Positions 18,260 to 26,017 of a DNA stretch of 50,107 nucleotides are shown piece by piece. The notes beneath the pieces were generated by a model. The model saw nothing but the letters and a program-made list of their open reading frames with translations, was not told the DNA's origin and ran no database searches. The stretch comes from Candidatus Bathyarchaeota archaeon (GTDB lineage Archaea; Thermoproteota; Bathyarchaeia; 40CM-2-53-6). Positions within the stretch are counted from its first letter, which is position 1. Each line of letters begins with the position of its first letter. The DNA is taken from positions 1 to 50,107 of the forward strand of contig VBBP01000048.1 in assembly GCA_005884195.1 (NCBI GenBank), written 5' to 3'. The position numbers were made by a program, and so were the translations under genes.

Positions 18260-18763
18260 TTGTTCCCGAGTCGAAGGTTCCTCGACATCATGATTGTTCG
18301 TCCTACAACCGAGAACCTGACAACCGTGCGTCGGCTTCGCGGCATCGAATATCGAGTGTTTGAGGATTCAGATGATATCCATGACCTCATCAACACGGAG
18401 GTCCGGAGGGAACTCGAAGCGGATCTGGAGAGCATGGGACAGGACCCGCTAAATGATGCCTTGCTTAACACGTTGCCAAAACGGAAGTGGAGGTTGGAGG
18501 TTGTCAGCCTCGGCGAGGTACTGCTGAATCCTCTGATCCTGAACTCCTCTGACATCAAAACTGGTCGAAAGTTCGCGGAGCGACTGAAAGAACGACGATT
18601 GGAGCTGCGCAGAGCGTTGGAGGCACGGGGGGCAGTTATCTGGCCGATAGTTCTGTTGCGTGAAGAAAACCTCCTTGTGGATGGCTACTGTCGTCACTCG
18701 ACTCTGCAAGAAATGGGCATCCCCGAAACCTACGCCTATATTGGCACTTCTATCGCGCGATAA
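18260..18763 (+). CDS. ParB/sulfiredoxin-fold domain protein
   Basis: About 157-167 residues, from TTG 18260 or, more likely, ATG 18290. The C-terminal half resembles the ParB N-terminal fold: IWPIVLLREENLLVDGYCRH (about 121-140), then STLQEMGIPETYAYIG, matching the family pattern of a strand, DG-H/R box and helix. ParB-fold proteins bind DNA or nucleotides, some as CTPase clamps and others as nucleases. The N-terminal part (residues 15-100) is helical and not recognised. A TATA-like GTTTTAAGAG at 18207-18216 sits upstream. The gene is divergent from DP2 and precedes the protease-fold and Y-family polymerase genes, suggesting a repair-linked unit. Confidence 0.55.
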   Translation: MFPSRRFLDIMIVRPTTENLTTVRRLRGIEYRVFEDSDDIHDLINTEVRRELEADLESMGQDPLNDALLNTLPKRKWRLEVVSLGEVLLNPLILNSSDIKTGRKFAERLKERRLELRRALEARGAVIWPIVLLREENLLVDGYCRHSTLQEMGIPETYAYIGTSIAR

Positions 18764-18882
18764 CGCTGCCCAAATCTCAAAAAGCAGAACAGGAACAATC
18801 AAGATCTACCTGCTTTCCAAAGCCACGGCCCACTCTGAAGCTTATCTGGCAGGGAGACTATTACCACTCTGCGAGTTGGAGC

Positions 18883-19254
18883 ATGTCCCCGGCTTCCACG
18901 AGAGCTTCGGTCAAGGGCGAGAAAGGCCAGAAAGATATCTCCGGAGTTTCAATTGACCTGACGGTCTTCTTCACGATTCTGCCAGCCGACCTCTTGTTTG
19001 AAGTGGGTGCTTCTTCAGAATCCCTGAAGGCGAAGTTGGAACTGGAAGATGGTAGCATTGTTGAAACAGCAATCTATTCGATCATAGTCTCAGCCCACGG
19101 CCGCGAGAACGTAACTCTTGTCGCGACCTACGAAGGCGCCCTTCCCGTGTTGGGAGCGAAGTTCCTTGAAGACTTTGGACTCAAAGTGGATTCGGAATCT
19201 GGGTTGTTGGAGCCATCGAGACACCTGGGTTTTGCCTATGACTTTGAACGCTAG
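18883..19254 (+). CDS. Retropepsin-like (clan AA, AF_0612-type) protein with degenerate active site
   Basis: A 123-residue protein whose C-terminal part follows the small archaeal aspartic-protease-fold family: a strand plus ILPADLL, then AKLELEDGSIVE (family LADG), then PVLGAKFLEDFGLKVDSESG (family 'LLG..tLE..GL.vD...G'). Aligned on ILPADLL, the expected catalytic D-T-G-A is D-L-T-V, so the Asp is kept but the essential Thr-Gly is lost. It is probably not an active peptidase. The N-terminus of about 18 residues is unusually charged, so the start is uncertain. It ends three bases before the dinB ATG, so translation is coupled to the polymerase. Confidence 0.6.
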   Translation: MSPASTRASVKGEKGQKDISGVSIDLTVFFTILPADLLFEVGASSESLKAKLELEDGSIVETAIYSIIVSAHGRENVTLVATYEGALPVLGAKFLEDFGLKVDSESGLLEPSRHLGFAYDFER

Positions 19255-19257
19255 AAA

Positions 19258-20340
19258 ATGTCTACTAAATCCCGGCCGAGAATAATTCTTCACTGCGATT
19301 TGGACGCTTTCTATCCATCTTGTGAGATCCACCGTGATCCCTCATTGAAGGGTAAGCCACTGATCGTGGGCGCGGACCCGAAAAATGGCAAAGGGCGTGG
19401 CGTTGTCACTTCTTGCTCCTATGAGGCAAGAAAGTTTGGGGTTCGATCCGGTATGCCGATCAGCATGGCCTGGAAACTTTGCCCTCAGGGAATCTATGTG
19501 CCACCTGACTTCGAGCTCTATGGTGAGACCTCGGAGAGAGTGATGAATATCATGCGCGACTTTGCCGATATTTTCGAACAGACCAGCATCGACGAAGCAT
19601 ACATGGACGTCAGCAAGAGATGCAAGACCTACGATGACGCAAGGCTTCTAGCTTCCAAGCTGAAAGAAGCCCTGAAAAAACGAGAAGGCCTCACCGTCAG
19701 TGTCGGGGTCTCCCCTAGCAAATCCATTTCGAAGATGGCTTCGGATATGCAGAAGCCTGACGGGCTCACGGCTGTTCAACCAGAAGAAGTGGACAAGTTT
19801 CTCGAACCTCTGCCAGTCAACAGGATAAGCGGAGTGGGTAAGAAGACTACTGAATTCCTCCATGAGAAAGGGATCGAGACCATTGGCCAGTTGAGCAGGG
19901 TTGAGGCGAAGAAGCTCACGGACTGGTTTGGAAAAGGCGGCGTATGGCTATGGGCCATCGCCAACGGGATTGAGGAGACACCTGTAGAAGAGAGAGGACT
20001 GCGGAAATCCATCAGTGTTGAGCAAACGTTCGAGCGGGACATTCAGAACAAGATGATGGTCCGGGACGCGTTAGAGTCTCTAAGTCACGAGGTGCATGAC
20101 AGACTGTTGGGCGAAGGTTTGTGGTACCGTACTGTCGGAATCAAGGTCCGGTTCGAAGGCTTCGTAACGTTCACCCGCGAAAAAACCCACACGGGATACG
20201 TAGATGACTTGGGGGTCATCAGAGAATATGTTACATTGCTATTCAGAGAGTTCGAGAAAGATCGACGTAAGATGAGGCTAGTGGGAGTTAGGCTGTCTGA
20301 CCTAAAGCCAGCTGAAGGTAAGCAGGTAAGACTCGCCTGA
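19258..20340 (+). CDS. dinB: Y-family translesion DNA polymerase (Dpo4/Pol IV)
   Basis: A lesion-bypass polymerase of 360 residues, the usual DinB/Dpo4 size. The palm metal ligands are visible: HCDLDAFY (D14, D16) and SIDEAYMD (D112, E113). Other family features are SYEARKFGVRSGMP (fingers), GVSPSKSISKMASD, the helix-hairpin-helix region NRISGVGKKTTEFLHEKGI, and a little-finger domain from about 240. I see no obvious PCNA-interacting peptide at the C-terminus (it ends KPAEGKQVRLA). It begins three bases after the protease-fold gene stop and ends convergently four bases from the QueT-like gene. Confidence 0.95.
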   Translation: MSTKSRPRIILHCDLDAFYPSCEIHRDPSLKGKPLIVGADPKNGKGRGVVTSCSYEARKFGVRSGMPISMAWKLCPQGIYVPPDFELYGETSERVMNIMRDFADIFEQTSIDEAYMDVSKRCKTYDDARLLASKLKEALKKREGLTVSVGVSPSKSISKMASDMQKPDGLTAVQPEEVDKFLEPLPVNRISGVGKKTTEFLHEKGIETIGQLSRVEAKKLTDWFGKGGVWLWAIANGIEETPVEERGLRKSISVEQTFERDIQNKMMVRDALESLSHEVHDRLLGEGLWYRTVGIKVRFEGFVTFTREKTHTGYVDDLGVIREYVTLLFREFEKDRRKMRLVGVRLSDLKPAEGKQVRLA

Positions 20341-20344
20341 AAAT

Positions 20345-20941
20345 CTAGTGATCCCGATCGACTCTGTGAATTTGCAAACCCCACGATCTGAGAAGCTCTA
20401 AGCTCCTTGATGTTCCAATGATGCTGAGAAGCATAAAGCCGCCGATGTTTATCGCCACAATCTCTCCCGCGAGAATGCCTAGGATCGAGAGAGCTAGTGG
20501 TATCGCGAAGACAATGCTGAGGTAGCCGCCTACCACCACTGATATCAGTGCGGTTTCAACAAGGGTGGCGATGAACCAACTTGCGGTCCAATTTCTGACT
20601 CTCCAATTTTGCTGGCCTATCTTCCAAGCTAAGAATCCGGCGAGAAGATTGACGAGACTTCCGCCTACAATGTCAAGTCCAATCGATGCTGATGGGAATC
20701 CGGTTAGCGAATCCGCAGCGAAATTACCCACTGCGGTTCCAATTCCCAATCCAAGGATTGCGGGCCATCTGAAAAGGATGGCGAGAGGCATCAGAGCATC
20801 TGCGACTCTCACCTGTATTGGAAGGTTGCTAATTGGAGCGAATCCGATTACAAGTGCAGCGTAGAGCGCTCCAAATACCGCTGCTAGTGCGAGGTTTCTA
20901 GAACGGGAAACTGTGATCCTATCTTTTGTTTCTCTTCTCAT
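20345..20941 (-). CDS. QueT-type ECF substrate-binding membrane protein
   Basis: A 198-residue integral membrane protein with about six helices. The stretch NLPIQVRVADALMPLAILF followed by ILGLGIGTAVGNFAAD is characteristic of the QueT/preQ-type S-components of ECF transporters. Relatives import a queuosine or archaeosine precursor with an energising module; none is encoded nearby. ATG at 20941 is chosen because GGGAGG lies just upstream (minus strand, 20945-20950). An in-frame GTG at 20995 would add 18 residues that look unlike a membrane N-terminus. No preQ1 aptamer is recognisable upstream. Confidence 0.7.
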   Translation of the reverse strand: MRRETKDRITVSRSRNLALAAVFGALYAALVIGFAPISNLPIQVRVADALMPLAILFRWPAILGLGIGTAVGNFAADSLTGFPSASIGLDIVGGSLVNLLAGFLAWKIGQQNWRVRNWTASWFIATLVETALISVVVGGYLSIVFAIPLALSILGILAGEIVAINIGGFMLLSIIGTSRSLELLRSWGLQIHRVDRDH

Positions 20942-21082
20942 TTGCCTCCCTACTCCGGGGTTTTTATGGCGCAACGGGTGGAAGGCCCCACTCACGCGCC
21001 CTATTGATTCTGACGAGTAATGTGACGCTGTTTTAAGACTTGCGAGGAGTCACTTAGCCATCCGAGTGTTAGAGCAAGTCGT

Positions 21083-21400
21083 CTAAGACGAGCTGACCAG
21101 TTCAGGGCTGAAGGCTTGCATGAGCGTCGTCAGTCTATCGTAGGCTATCCGGTGCCGGAGAGAGATCTTCTCCGGTCTTCCCGCCTTCGGCGTAATTACG
21201 ATGTGACCAGTTTCTAGTAGGCCTGGTTTCTTGAGTTCTATTCGGCTTATCTGGTTCCTTTCCATCTCGAATTCTCTCATCCGCTCAAGAACTGTTATCG
21301 TCTTGGCGCTCTCTTCTGGAGAGAGTTGTGGCATCAGCTCACCGTGGATGAAGCCGGCCATGGTGCCACTCAAGGCACCGCCACCGTTCGCGGCCGACAT
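21083..21400 (-). CDS. Conserved-looking hypothetical protein (105 aa)
   Basis: A soluble 105-residue protein with a Gly-rich N-terminus, a charged helix (SAKTITVLERMREFEMERNQ, about 32-51) and strands such as RIELKKPGLLETGHIVITPK, followed by a second helix ending LTTLMQAFSPEL. The alternation of strands and a final helix could fit a small PH-like domain, but I do not recognise a family. ATG at 21400 is the farthest upstream plausible start. It is flanked by non-coding sequence on both sides, with no operon partner. Confidence 0.5.
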   Translation of the reverse strand: MSAANGGGALSGTMAGFIHGELMPQLSPEESAKTITVLERMREFEMERNQISRIELKKPGLLETGHIVITPKAGRPEKISLRHRIAYDRLTTLMQAFSPELVSSS

Positions 21401-21701
21401 CCATGCTGATCAGTCTGCTAGTTGTAAAAATAAATTCCGTATCCGATATGGGTCAGGCCTCTCGCGAGGAAACCGCTCGTGAACCCCCCAAGAAACATCT
21501 CACCATCGGCCAACTCTTAGCCCTCTGATTAGATCCCTGAATCTCGCTGGTAAGAAAATCGTTCCTAGACCAGGCTTCGGGTCGTCCGAATTCTAGAGAC
21601 CTGGCAGTCTTTCCAGCGCTGAATCAGATTTGCTGTCGAACGGCTTGCTCGCCGAAAATGCAAAACAAAGAGGGAAGTTTACCGCCGGGTCTTCTGAATC
21701 G
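21401..21701. other. 301-bp intergenic region, nothing recognised
   Basis: No frame longer than a few tens of codons with plausible composition, no tRNA features and no obvious repeat. The A/T-rich stretch near 21424-21440 could hold a promoter for the minus-strand gene ending at 21083. Confidence 0.4.
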
Positions 21702-21869
21702 CTAAGCTTGTATTGTGGCTTCCACGGAGACCGCCCGTGCCAGGGCCTGTTCCGGTGTTAGGTCCAGACTGTGAGTGTCTTTTGCATGAAGTTGCACGTG
21801 TTTCACTAGCTCGTCGTCAGATGGCGTGCGTAGCATGAAGCCACAGTCGCAAGTTACCTGTTTCGCCAT
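21702..21869 (-). CDS. DUF1059-type small protein
   Basis: From ATG 21869 this is a 55-residue protein beginning MAKQVTCDCGFMLRTPSDDE, with CDCG and a following HVQLHAKDTH motif that could bind a metal together with the cysteines. This order (CxCG, charged helix, H..xH) is that of DUF1059, small proteins of unknown role. An in-frame start further upstream (21917) would add 16 residues that overlap the promoter area. It is followed on the same strand by no close gene. Confidence 0.7.
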   Translation of the reverse strand: MAKQVTCDCGFMLRTPSDDELVKHVQLHAKDTHSLDLTPEQALARAVSVEATIQA

Positions 21870-21947
21870 GTTTGCTCGTCCTGCCTCGTTCGTAGTCGTC
21901 CCTAATAAGATGACCATAAGGAAGACCGAGTTGTCGGCTTAGTGTTT

Positions 21948-22169
21948 TTAGCGACGCGGTCTGATAGAAGGCCAGACATCGGCAACTATTACTCGGGGAG
22001 CCTCTTTGACCCAGTCCGGGATAATCACGGCTCGGAGAAGCTCTTGCACAGAAATTCCTCGGTCTATTGCAGCGCCAGTTAGGACGCGATAGTTCTCGTC
22101 GCGAAGCGACATCATGAATTTTGTCAAAATGATACCACCTACTACCGTCGCCGCTCCTAATAGAGTCAT
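21948..22169 (-). CDS. Small protein with N-terminal membrane helix
   Basis: A 73-residue protein. The first ~20 residues (LLGAATVVGGIILTKFMM) form one hydrophobic helix. The rest reads like a compact helical domain, RVLTGAAIDRGISVQELLRA followed by VIIPDWVKEAPRVIV. The 'RGIsVQELLRAvIIPdWvk' wording resembles small conserved archaeal proteins with a ribbon-helix-helix-like core, but I cannot name a family. ATG at 22169. It lies 78 bp upstream of the DUF1059 gene on the same strand. Confidence 0.5.
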   Translation of the reverse strand: MTLLGAATVVGGIILTKFMMSLRDENYRVLTGAAIDRGISVQELLRAVIIPDWVKEAPRVIVADVWPSIRPRR

Positions 22170-22414
22170 GTCCCAAGTCTTCCCGCGTTTCTACGGGATA
22201 ACCATCTAAGCCTTGAATTTCTATGCTCAGTCTAACCTATTGCGGCAGGCACCAGCCCTTGCGGTCTCGAGACTTGCGGTCGTAGGGTTAGTCGAGCAAT
22301 TACCTCCCTTAGGGTATCTAAATCCGGCAATCGTGAACACCTATTTCCGGGTGGCTCGCGTTTTTCCAGTGGCGCTGAGACATCAAGAAAATTTTTCTGA
22401 TCACTGGTCTAGTC

Positions 22415-22621
22415 TTGCTACCAAGCGGCATCTCTGGGGCAGTCGCCTCGGCAGTTGCGACGGGTGCGGGGGCGGCAATTACTTCCCAGGCCTTGCAGCA
22501 ACTCTTTGTTGTTAAGGCCGTCTCGACGCTTGTAGCGACGATCGGGTTGGTAATGACTATCCTGGGCATCGTCTTGAGGCAACACGGTACGCATAAGATC
22601 TGGTCAAATTCGAAGACTTGA
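22415..22621 (+). CDS. Small membrane protein
   Basis: A 68-residue protein from TTG 22415, with Ala/Gly/Val-rich hydrophobic segments (about 6-25 and 32-53) and a basic polar tail. The open frame extends back to 22379 with IKKIFLITGLVL, which looks like the true membrane start, yet contains no ATG, GTG or TTG upstream of 22415. Either TTG 22415 is used or initiation is at a rare codon. No family recognised. Confidence 0.4.
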   Translation: MLPSGISGAVASAVATGAGAAITSQALQQLFVVKAVSTLVATIGLVMTILGIVLRQHGTHKIWSNSKT

Positions 22622-22696
22622 TCGTATTAGGGTAGACTTCATGGCTCCCGAACCTACTAATAATCGTAGTCTGGCCAAGCAATTCGGAATCACGTC

Positions 22697-23077
22697 ATGA
22701 GGCTGAGTAAGCTATCCTACGTGACCCTTTGGGCGGTTCATTTCGACGAGGTGAAGAAGCTCTACAAGGACACACTTGGTCTTCCGGTGGCTCAGGAGAA
22801 CGAGAACTTCATCATGTTCGACACTAAAGGATCTCGGCTCGCGTTCCACCGATTGACTAAAGCGCCACCTCTCTCCCGCTCGACTGTCGAGGTGCACCTG
22901 GAGGTCAATGATGTCGACGAGGTCTATTCGTCTCTCAGGTCAAAGGGGGTGAAGTTCGATGAGCCTCCTGCAAATCGGCCTTGGGGGACACGTTCAACTG
23001 GCTTCAAAGACGCTGAGGGTTACGTCGTGGAGATCGTGGGTCCCTTGAAACCTGGCGAGTCCTCGAGAGGCAACTAG
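22697..23077 (+). CDS. VOC-superfamily (glyoxalase/bleomycin-resistance-like) protein
   Basis: A 126-residue protein with the paired beta-alpha-beta-beta-beta modules of the vicinal oxygen chelate fold: first module VTLWAVHFDEVKKLYKDTLG, second module STVEVHLEVNDVDEVYSSLR and the terminal GFKDAEGYVVEIVGP with the conserved metal-ligand Glu. Such proteins act as dioxygenases, lyases, epimerases or binding proteins; the reaction is not assignable. The first-module metal position looks substituted. ATG at 22697 starts the first strand directly. It is convergent with the next gene, 10 bp away. Confidence 0.75.
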   Translation: MRLSKLSYVTLWAVHFDEVKKLYKDTLGLPVAQENENFIMFDTKGSRLAFHRLTKAPPLSRSTVEVHLEVNDVDEVYSSLRSKGVKFDEPPANRPWGTRSTGFKDAEGYVVEIVGPLKPGESSRGN

Positions 23078-23087
23078 CGCCCTCGCC

Positions 23088-23468
23088 TTACTCGTGCTTA
23101 TGTTTGGGTTTGGCCTTCTTCTGTCTCTCTGGCGTCAGAACTGGTGCTTGCGGGAAATAGTACGGGGTTGTTTGAGCCGCAGTTGGCGGTGAGCCTTCAC
23201 GTTCGAGCGGATGCAAGTCATGTTTCTCCGGTGGTGTAACCTCTAGGACCCCGCTCTGGCTTAGGACTCTGTAGTGGTTTAGGCCCTGGTGGTGGAGGAA
23301 TTTGTGGAGTAATAGTTTGACTTCTTTGGTTTTTGCGCCCTCGATCTGGAGCTGTGTTCCTCTGGTTTTCATTTTCCCTTCGAGCTTGGATTTCAGAAAC
23401 TGGGTTGCTTCGCTCGCGCGGTTCTGCAATGCCTTCAGTTCGACAGTCAACACAGGTTTCGACATCAT
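23088..23468 (-). CDS. Basic hypothetical protein, possibly eL22-like
   Basis: A 126-residue basic protein. Residues ~4-80 read beta-alpha-beta-alpha-beta: VLTVELKALQ, EATQFLKSKLEG, TQLQIEGAK, VKLLLHKFLHHQGLNHYRVL and GVLEVTPPE. This order and the 'HKFLHHQGLNHYRVL' wording recall eukaryotic ribosomal protein eL22 (tKKYLKKNNLRDWLRV), though the match is by eye and weak. The C-terminal ~45 residues are Pro/Gln-rich and end in a Lys/His tail. An RNA-binding or ribosome-associated role is a hypothesis. ATG codons at 23468 and 23465 are both possible starts. Confidence 0.5.
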   Translation of the reverse strand: MMSKPVLTVELKALQNRASEATQFLKSKLEGKMKTRGTQLQIEGAKTKEVKLLLHKFLHHQGLNHYRVLSQSGVLEVTPPEKHDLHPLEREGSPPTAAQTTPYYFPQAPVLTPERQKKAKPKHKHE

Positions 23469-23619
23469 AGGAGTAAACTGCGTCTTGTTGGTTTAAGCCT
23501 ATAGAATATTGGTCTCTCGTTCTCAGATTGCATTGTGGGACTCGCGTACGCACAGCTGGGTTCTTGCAAGTTGCGCGCTTATATACGCGGGATCATGAAA
23601 CTCGAAAGCCGATCTGAAA

Positions 23620-24174
23620 ATGCAGACCATGATGAATGAAAAGGAGCATTCGCTTGCAGTCGGGATGCGGAAGCTCTGGTCCGACCACGTATTCTATACG
23701 CGCGAGTACATTATTGCTGCTGGACTTGGCACGGCGAACGCTGATGCGGCTGCAGAGATATTGCTCAAGAATCAGGAGCACATAGGAGACGCTGTCAGCC
23801 AGTATTATGGAAAGGATGCTGGAAACAAGCTCACTGGTTTATTGAAACAGCACATCAAGATCGCCGTCGAGCTTGTCGGAGCTGCAAAGAATGGAAACCA
23901 GCAGAAATTCCAGGAAGAAGACAAACAATGGTCTGATAATGCAGAAGAGATTGCTAAATTCCTGAGCGGTGCAAACCCAAACTGGCCAAGGCGCGACGTT
24001 TCCGACTTGTTGAAACAGCACCTTGATCTGACGAAGAAGGAGGCTGTAGCAGTACTCGGCAAGAAATGGAAGGAAGCAGTCTTAGCCTTCGACGATATTT
24101 ACACTGAGATACTGACTCTCGCGGACGCACTCTACAAGGGTATTGTCAAGCAGTTTCCTGACAAGTTCAGGTAA
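23620..24174 (+). CDS. Uncharacterised helical-bundle protein
   Basis: A 184-residue all-helical protein. Two similar halves are visible: LWSDHVFYTREYIIAAGLG...LLKNQEHIGDAVSQYYG and, later, LLKQHLDLTKKEAVAVLGKK...FDDIYTEILTLADAL. Repeated HIKIAVELV and HLDLTKKEAV elements suggest a four-helix bundle with buried His/Glu. Related proteins occur in Bacillales and archaea without a known function, some under misleading enzyme names. ATG at 23620 is preceded by a plausible TATA-like TATATACGC about 37 bp upstream. Confidence 0.65.
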   Translation: MQTMMNEKEHSLAVGMRKLWSDHVFYTREYIIAAGLGTANADAAAEILLKNQEHIGDAVSQYYGKDAGNKLTGLLKQHIKIAVELVGAAKNGNQQKFQEEDKQWSDNAEEIAKFLSGANPNWPRRDVSDLLKQHLDLTKKEAVAVLGKKWKEAVLAFDDIYTEILTLADALYKGIVKQFPDKFR

Positions 24175-24309
24175 ACATACTTGTAGAAACCCCCACGGCC
24201 CAATCGCCTTTCTCGACGCTTTCTCTCACATTGCAAGGCATACAACGCGCCACTGCACATTCTCTCTCGACAAGAGATACAAGAAGTCGCCTAAGACCTG
24301 AAAGAAATC

Positions 24310-24382
24310 ACCCATTATCAGCCGTGATTTCGAATGTGGGTCCGGGGGGTCCGAATATGCCCTTGAATCGTTCGTGAACGGC
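24310..24382 (-). repeat. Diverged repeat, copy 1
   Basis: Shares a core of TTATCAGCC, TG, TCGAAT and a distal AATCGTTCG with copy 2 in the same order and spacing. On the minus strand this copy can be read as ...HERFKGIFG...TFEITADNG followed by a stop, which looks like the end of a protein whose beginning is missing. Confidence 0.5.
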
Positions 24383-24553
24383 GTTAACGCTTCCCACGTC
24401 TTGCTTTTTCGCCAAAGCTTGGATTGTGCCCTAAATCGGACGACTCGCCCTGAATCAGCGTCTTACAGTAGGTTGTCTCTGGAAAATAGGGGTCTTAGCG
24501 ACCCAGCCTCGCGTCGCAGGAGTGGTTGACAGGAGATATGTGAATCCAAAACT

Positions 24554-24624
24554 CGCCCGTTATCAGCCCTGGTCTCGAATTTGAGACATGACCAGAATCT
24601 CGCCTGAAAATCGTTCGCAAATCG
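24554..24624 (-). repeat. Diverged repeat, copy 2
   Basis: Aligned with copy 1 over about 70 bp at the nucleotide level. On the minus strand it reads RFANDF...KFETRADNG, so the same residues FE-T-ADNG recur. This suggests two decayed copies of one gene tail or of a small mobile or repeated element. Confidence 0.45.
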
Positions 24625-24868
24625 AGGGACAAAGCAAGCAAACGCAATCTCATCCAAGCCTAGAATACTCCTAATCAGCCAAACTAGCGGAATGTCAGTG
24701 CCGGACGGTAAATCTTTCAGAAAAAAAGGGGGGTATGTTTCAAGCGTCTCGCGAGGCACAAGCGGTTTTCCCGTTACTTGTTTTTACTATTGTTCCGTGA
24801 GAAGGTCGGGTCAGCATTATAGCCGAATCTTGCATTCCATATCTTGTGATTGATGCTGTAGTGCTCGT

Positions 24869-25084
24869 ATGCTCAAGACTAAGCTTGTAGCCTTCCTCGG
24901 CCTGGCACTGACGCTCTCATCGCTCCTCCTAGGTTCCCGGACACTCGGCTACCAGCAAGCAGTCCTCGGCCTACAGCTCGGCGGCCTATTTCTCGTGCTA
25001 GGCGGATTCTTCCGGTTGTTCGACAACCATGGTGTCCTAGACGTTCTCGCCGGTCTCTACGATCTAGAAGCAGCTGCGACCTAG
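24869..25084 (+). CDS. Small two-helix membrane protein
   Basis: A 71-residue protein starting MLKTKLVAFLGLALTLSSLL. Two hydrophobic helices (about 6-24 and 32-51) are separated by a short polar turn, and a mostly acidic C-terminus follows. I do not recognise a family. ATG at 24869 follows a T-rich upstream stretch (TTGTTTTTACTATTG near 24778-24792) that could contain a promoter. It is convergent with the thioredoxin-like gene 17 bp away. Confidence 0.5.
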   Translation: MLKTKLVAFLGLALTLSSLLLGSRTLGYQQAVLGLQLGGLFLVLGGFFRLFDNHGVLDVLAGLYDLEAAAT

Positions 25085-25101
25085 ATGTCTTCTAGCTTCT
25101 T

Positions 25102-25551
25102 CTAAGCGGCTTCCTTGTAGAGCTTCGCTAGGTCCAGAGATTCCCGTGTCTGCTTCTCCAGCTCCTCCATAGTTGGATAGATCGCCCTGTAGACCTCAAG
25201 GACGCCGTTCTTAGATCTCACATGAACCAAGTACGTTGGATAAGCGGCGTGTCGAAAGATTCTCTTGCTATCCCAGGACTCGGCTCGATCGTTCTCAGAA
25301 TAGCGAACATGAACATTTGCGAAATGAACCCTACCGCCAAGATCCGAGCTCATTTCTTGAGCAAGCTCGCGAAACAGTGGCTTCTGTTCCATGCAACCTG
25401 AACAGCCATCCCGCGTGATCGCGGTAACATAAACCACCCCCAATTCTTTCGCGAGAGCTTCAACCGCACCGCTGTCCGACAAATCCTTCAGGCGCTGAAA
25501 CTCGACAAACTCAACGTTCTTGTCGACTGAAAGCTGGCTTGAAACCGTCAA
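25102..25551 (-). CDS. Thioredoxin-fold protein with CSGC active site
   Basis: A 149-residue cytoplasmic protein with a thioredoxin fold: strand VYVTAITRDGCSGCMEQKPLF (about 39-59) contains the redox-active CSGC. A conserved cis-proline region appears later as HAAYPTYLVHV. There is no signal peptide. It probably acts as a disulfide reductase or thiol-transfer protein. The N-terminal 35 residues are helical and charged and unlike classical Trx. ATG at 25551. It stands alone between convergent and divergent neighbours. Confidence 0.75.
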   Translation of the reverse strand: MTVSSQLSVDKNVEFVEFQRLKDLSDSGAVEALAKELGVVYVTAITRDGCSGCMEQKPLFRELAQEMSSDLGGRVHFANVHVRYSENDRAESWDSKRIFRHAAYPTYLVHVRSKNGVLEVYRAIYPTMEELEKQTRESLDLAKLYKEAA

Positions 25552-25618
25552 CAGTACTCGTATAGAAAAGCGAGTTGGATGCTCGATATAAGAGTAGACC
25601 CTTCGAATGTCGAGATTG

Positions 25619-26017
25619 TTATTGCTGACTGCCTGGTTCCGGTCGAAGTTCTATGATCAATCCATCGTTCCATTGGTACTTGCCCTCCATGAGTTCCATT
25701 ACCATCTCTGCCAGTTCCCGCTCAGCACCAGCATCAACGACTCGGCCCAGTCCCACGTACTTGTCGCCGTCCACCTCGAAAGAGATTCGCGGATGGTTCC
25801 TGATGTTCTGTACCCAGTGAGCCTTGTCACGATACTGCGAGATGAGATAGAATCGCCCTTGGTGACGGATGTACCAGATTTCTATTCTGTGCGGTGTCTT
25901 GGTCTTCCACCCTTCGGTAGTGAGATAGAGGAACTGGTGTTTGCTGTCCTTCAGGAACGACCTTCTCCGAGAAGGATTGCTGATGCTATTTCTTCTGTCT
26001 GTCAGGGACATAAGCAA
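25619..26017 (-). CDS. Deazaflavin (F420)-dependent nitroreductase-family protein
   Basis: A 132-residue split-barrel protein of the F420-dependent nitroreductase/Ddn-like family. Visible features are FLYLTTEGWKTKTPHRIEIW (about 28-47), the YRDKAHWVQNIRNHPRISFEV region (about 62-82) that packs against the deazaflavin, and GRVVDAGAERELAEMVMELM. It would reduce an unknown substrate with F420H2. TTG 26017 overlaps the end of the RidA gene by 32 bp; ATG at 26011 is equally possible. The tight overlap suggests cotranscription with RidA. Confidence 0.75.
   Translation of the reverse strand: MLMSLTDRRNSISNPSRRRSFLKDSKHQFLYLTTEGWKTKTPHRIEIWYIRHQGRFYLISQYRDKAHWVQNIRNHPRISFEVDGDKYVGLGRVVDAGAERELAEMVMELMEGKYQWNDGLIIELRPEPGSQQ

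Larger units (their letters stand above)
24175..24868. other. 694-bp intergenic region with two diverged repeat copies
   Basis: No gene is supported. A 98-residue minus-strand frame spans 24463-24759 but overlaps the second repeat copy and looks accidental. Apart from the repeats listed separately, there is an A7-G6 run at 24720-24735. Confidence 0.45.

Noticed and set aside
20942-21082. preQ1 riboswitch upstream of the QueT-like gene
   Set aside because: No H-type pseudoknot or A-rich tail is visible in this 140-bp stretch.
24463-24759. 98-codon minus-strand frame
   Set aside because: Covers a decayed repeat copy and has no conserved-looking sequence or start context.
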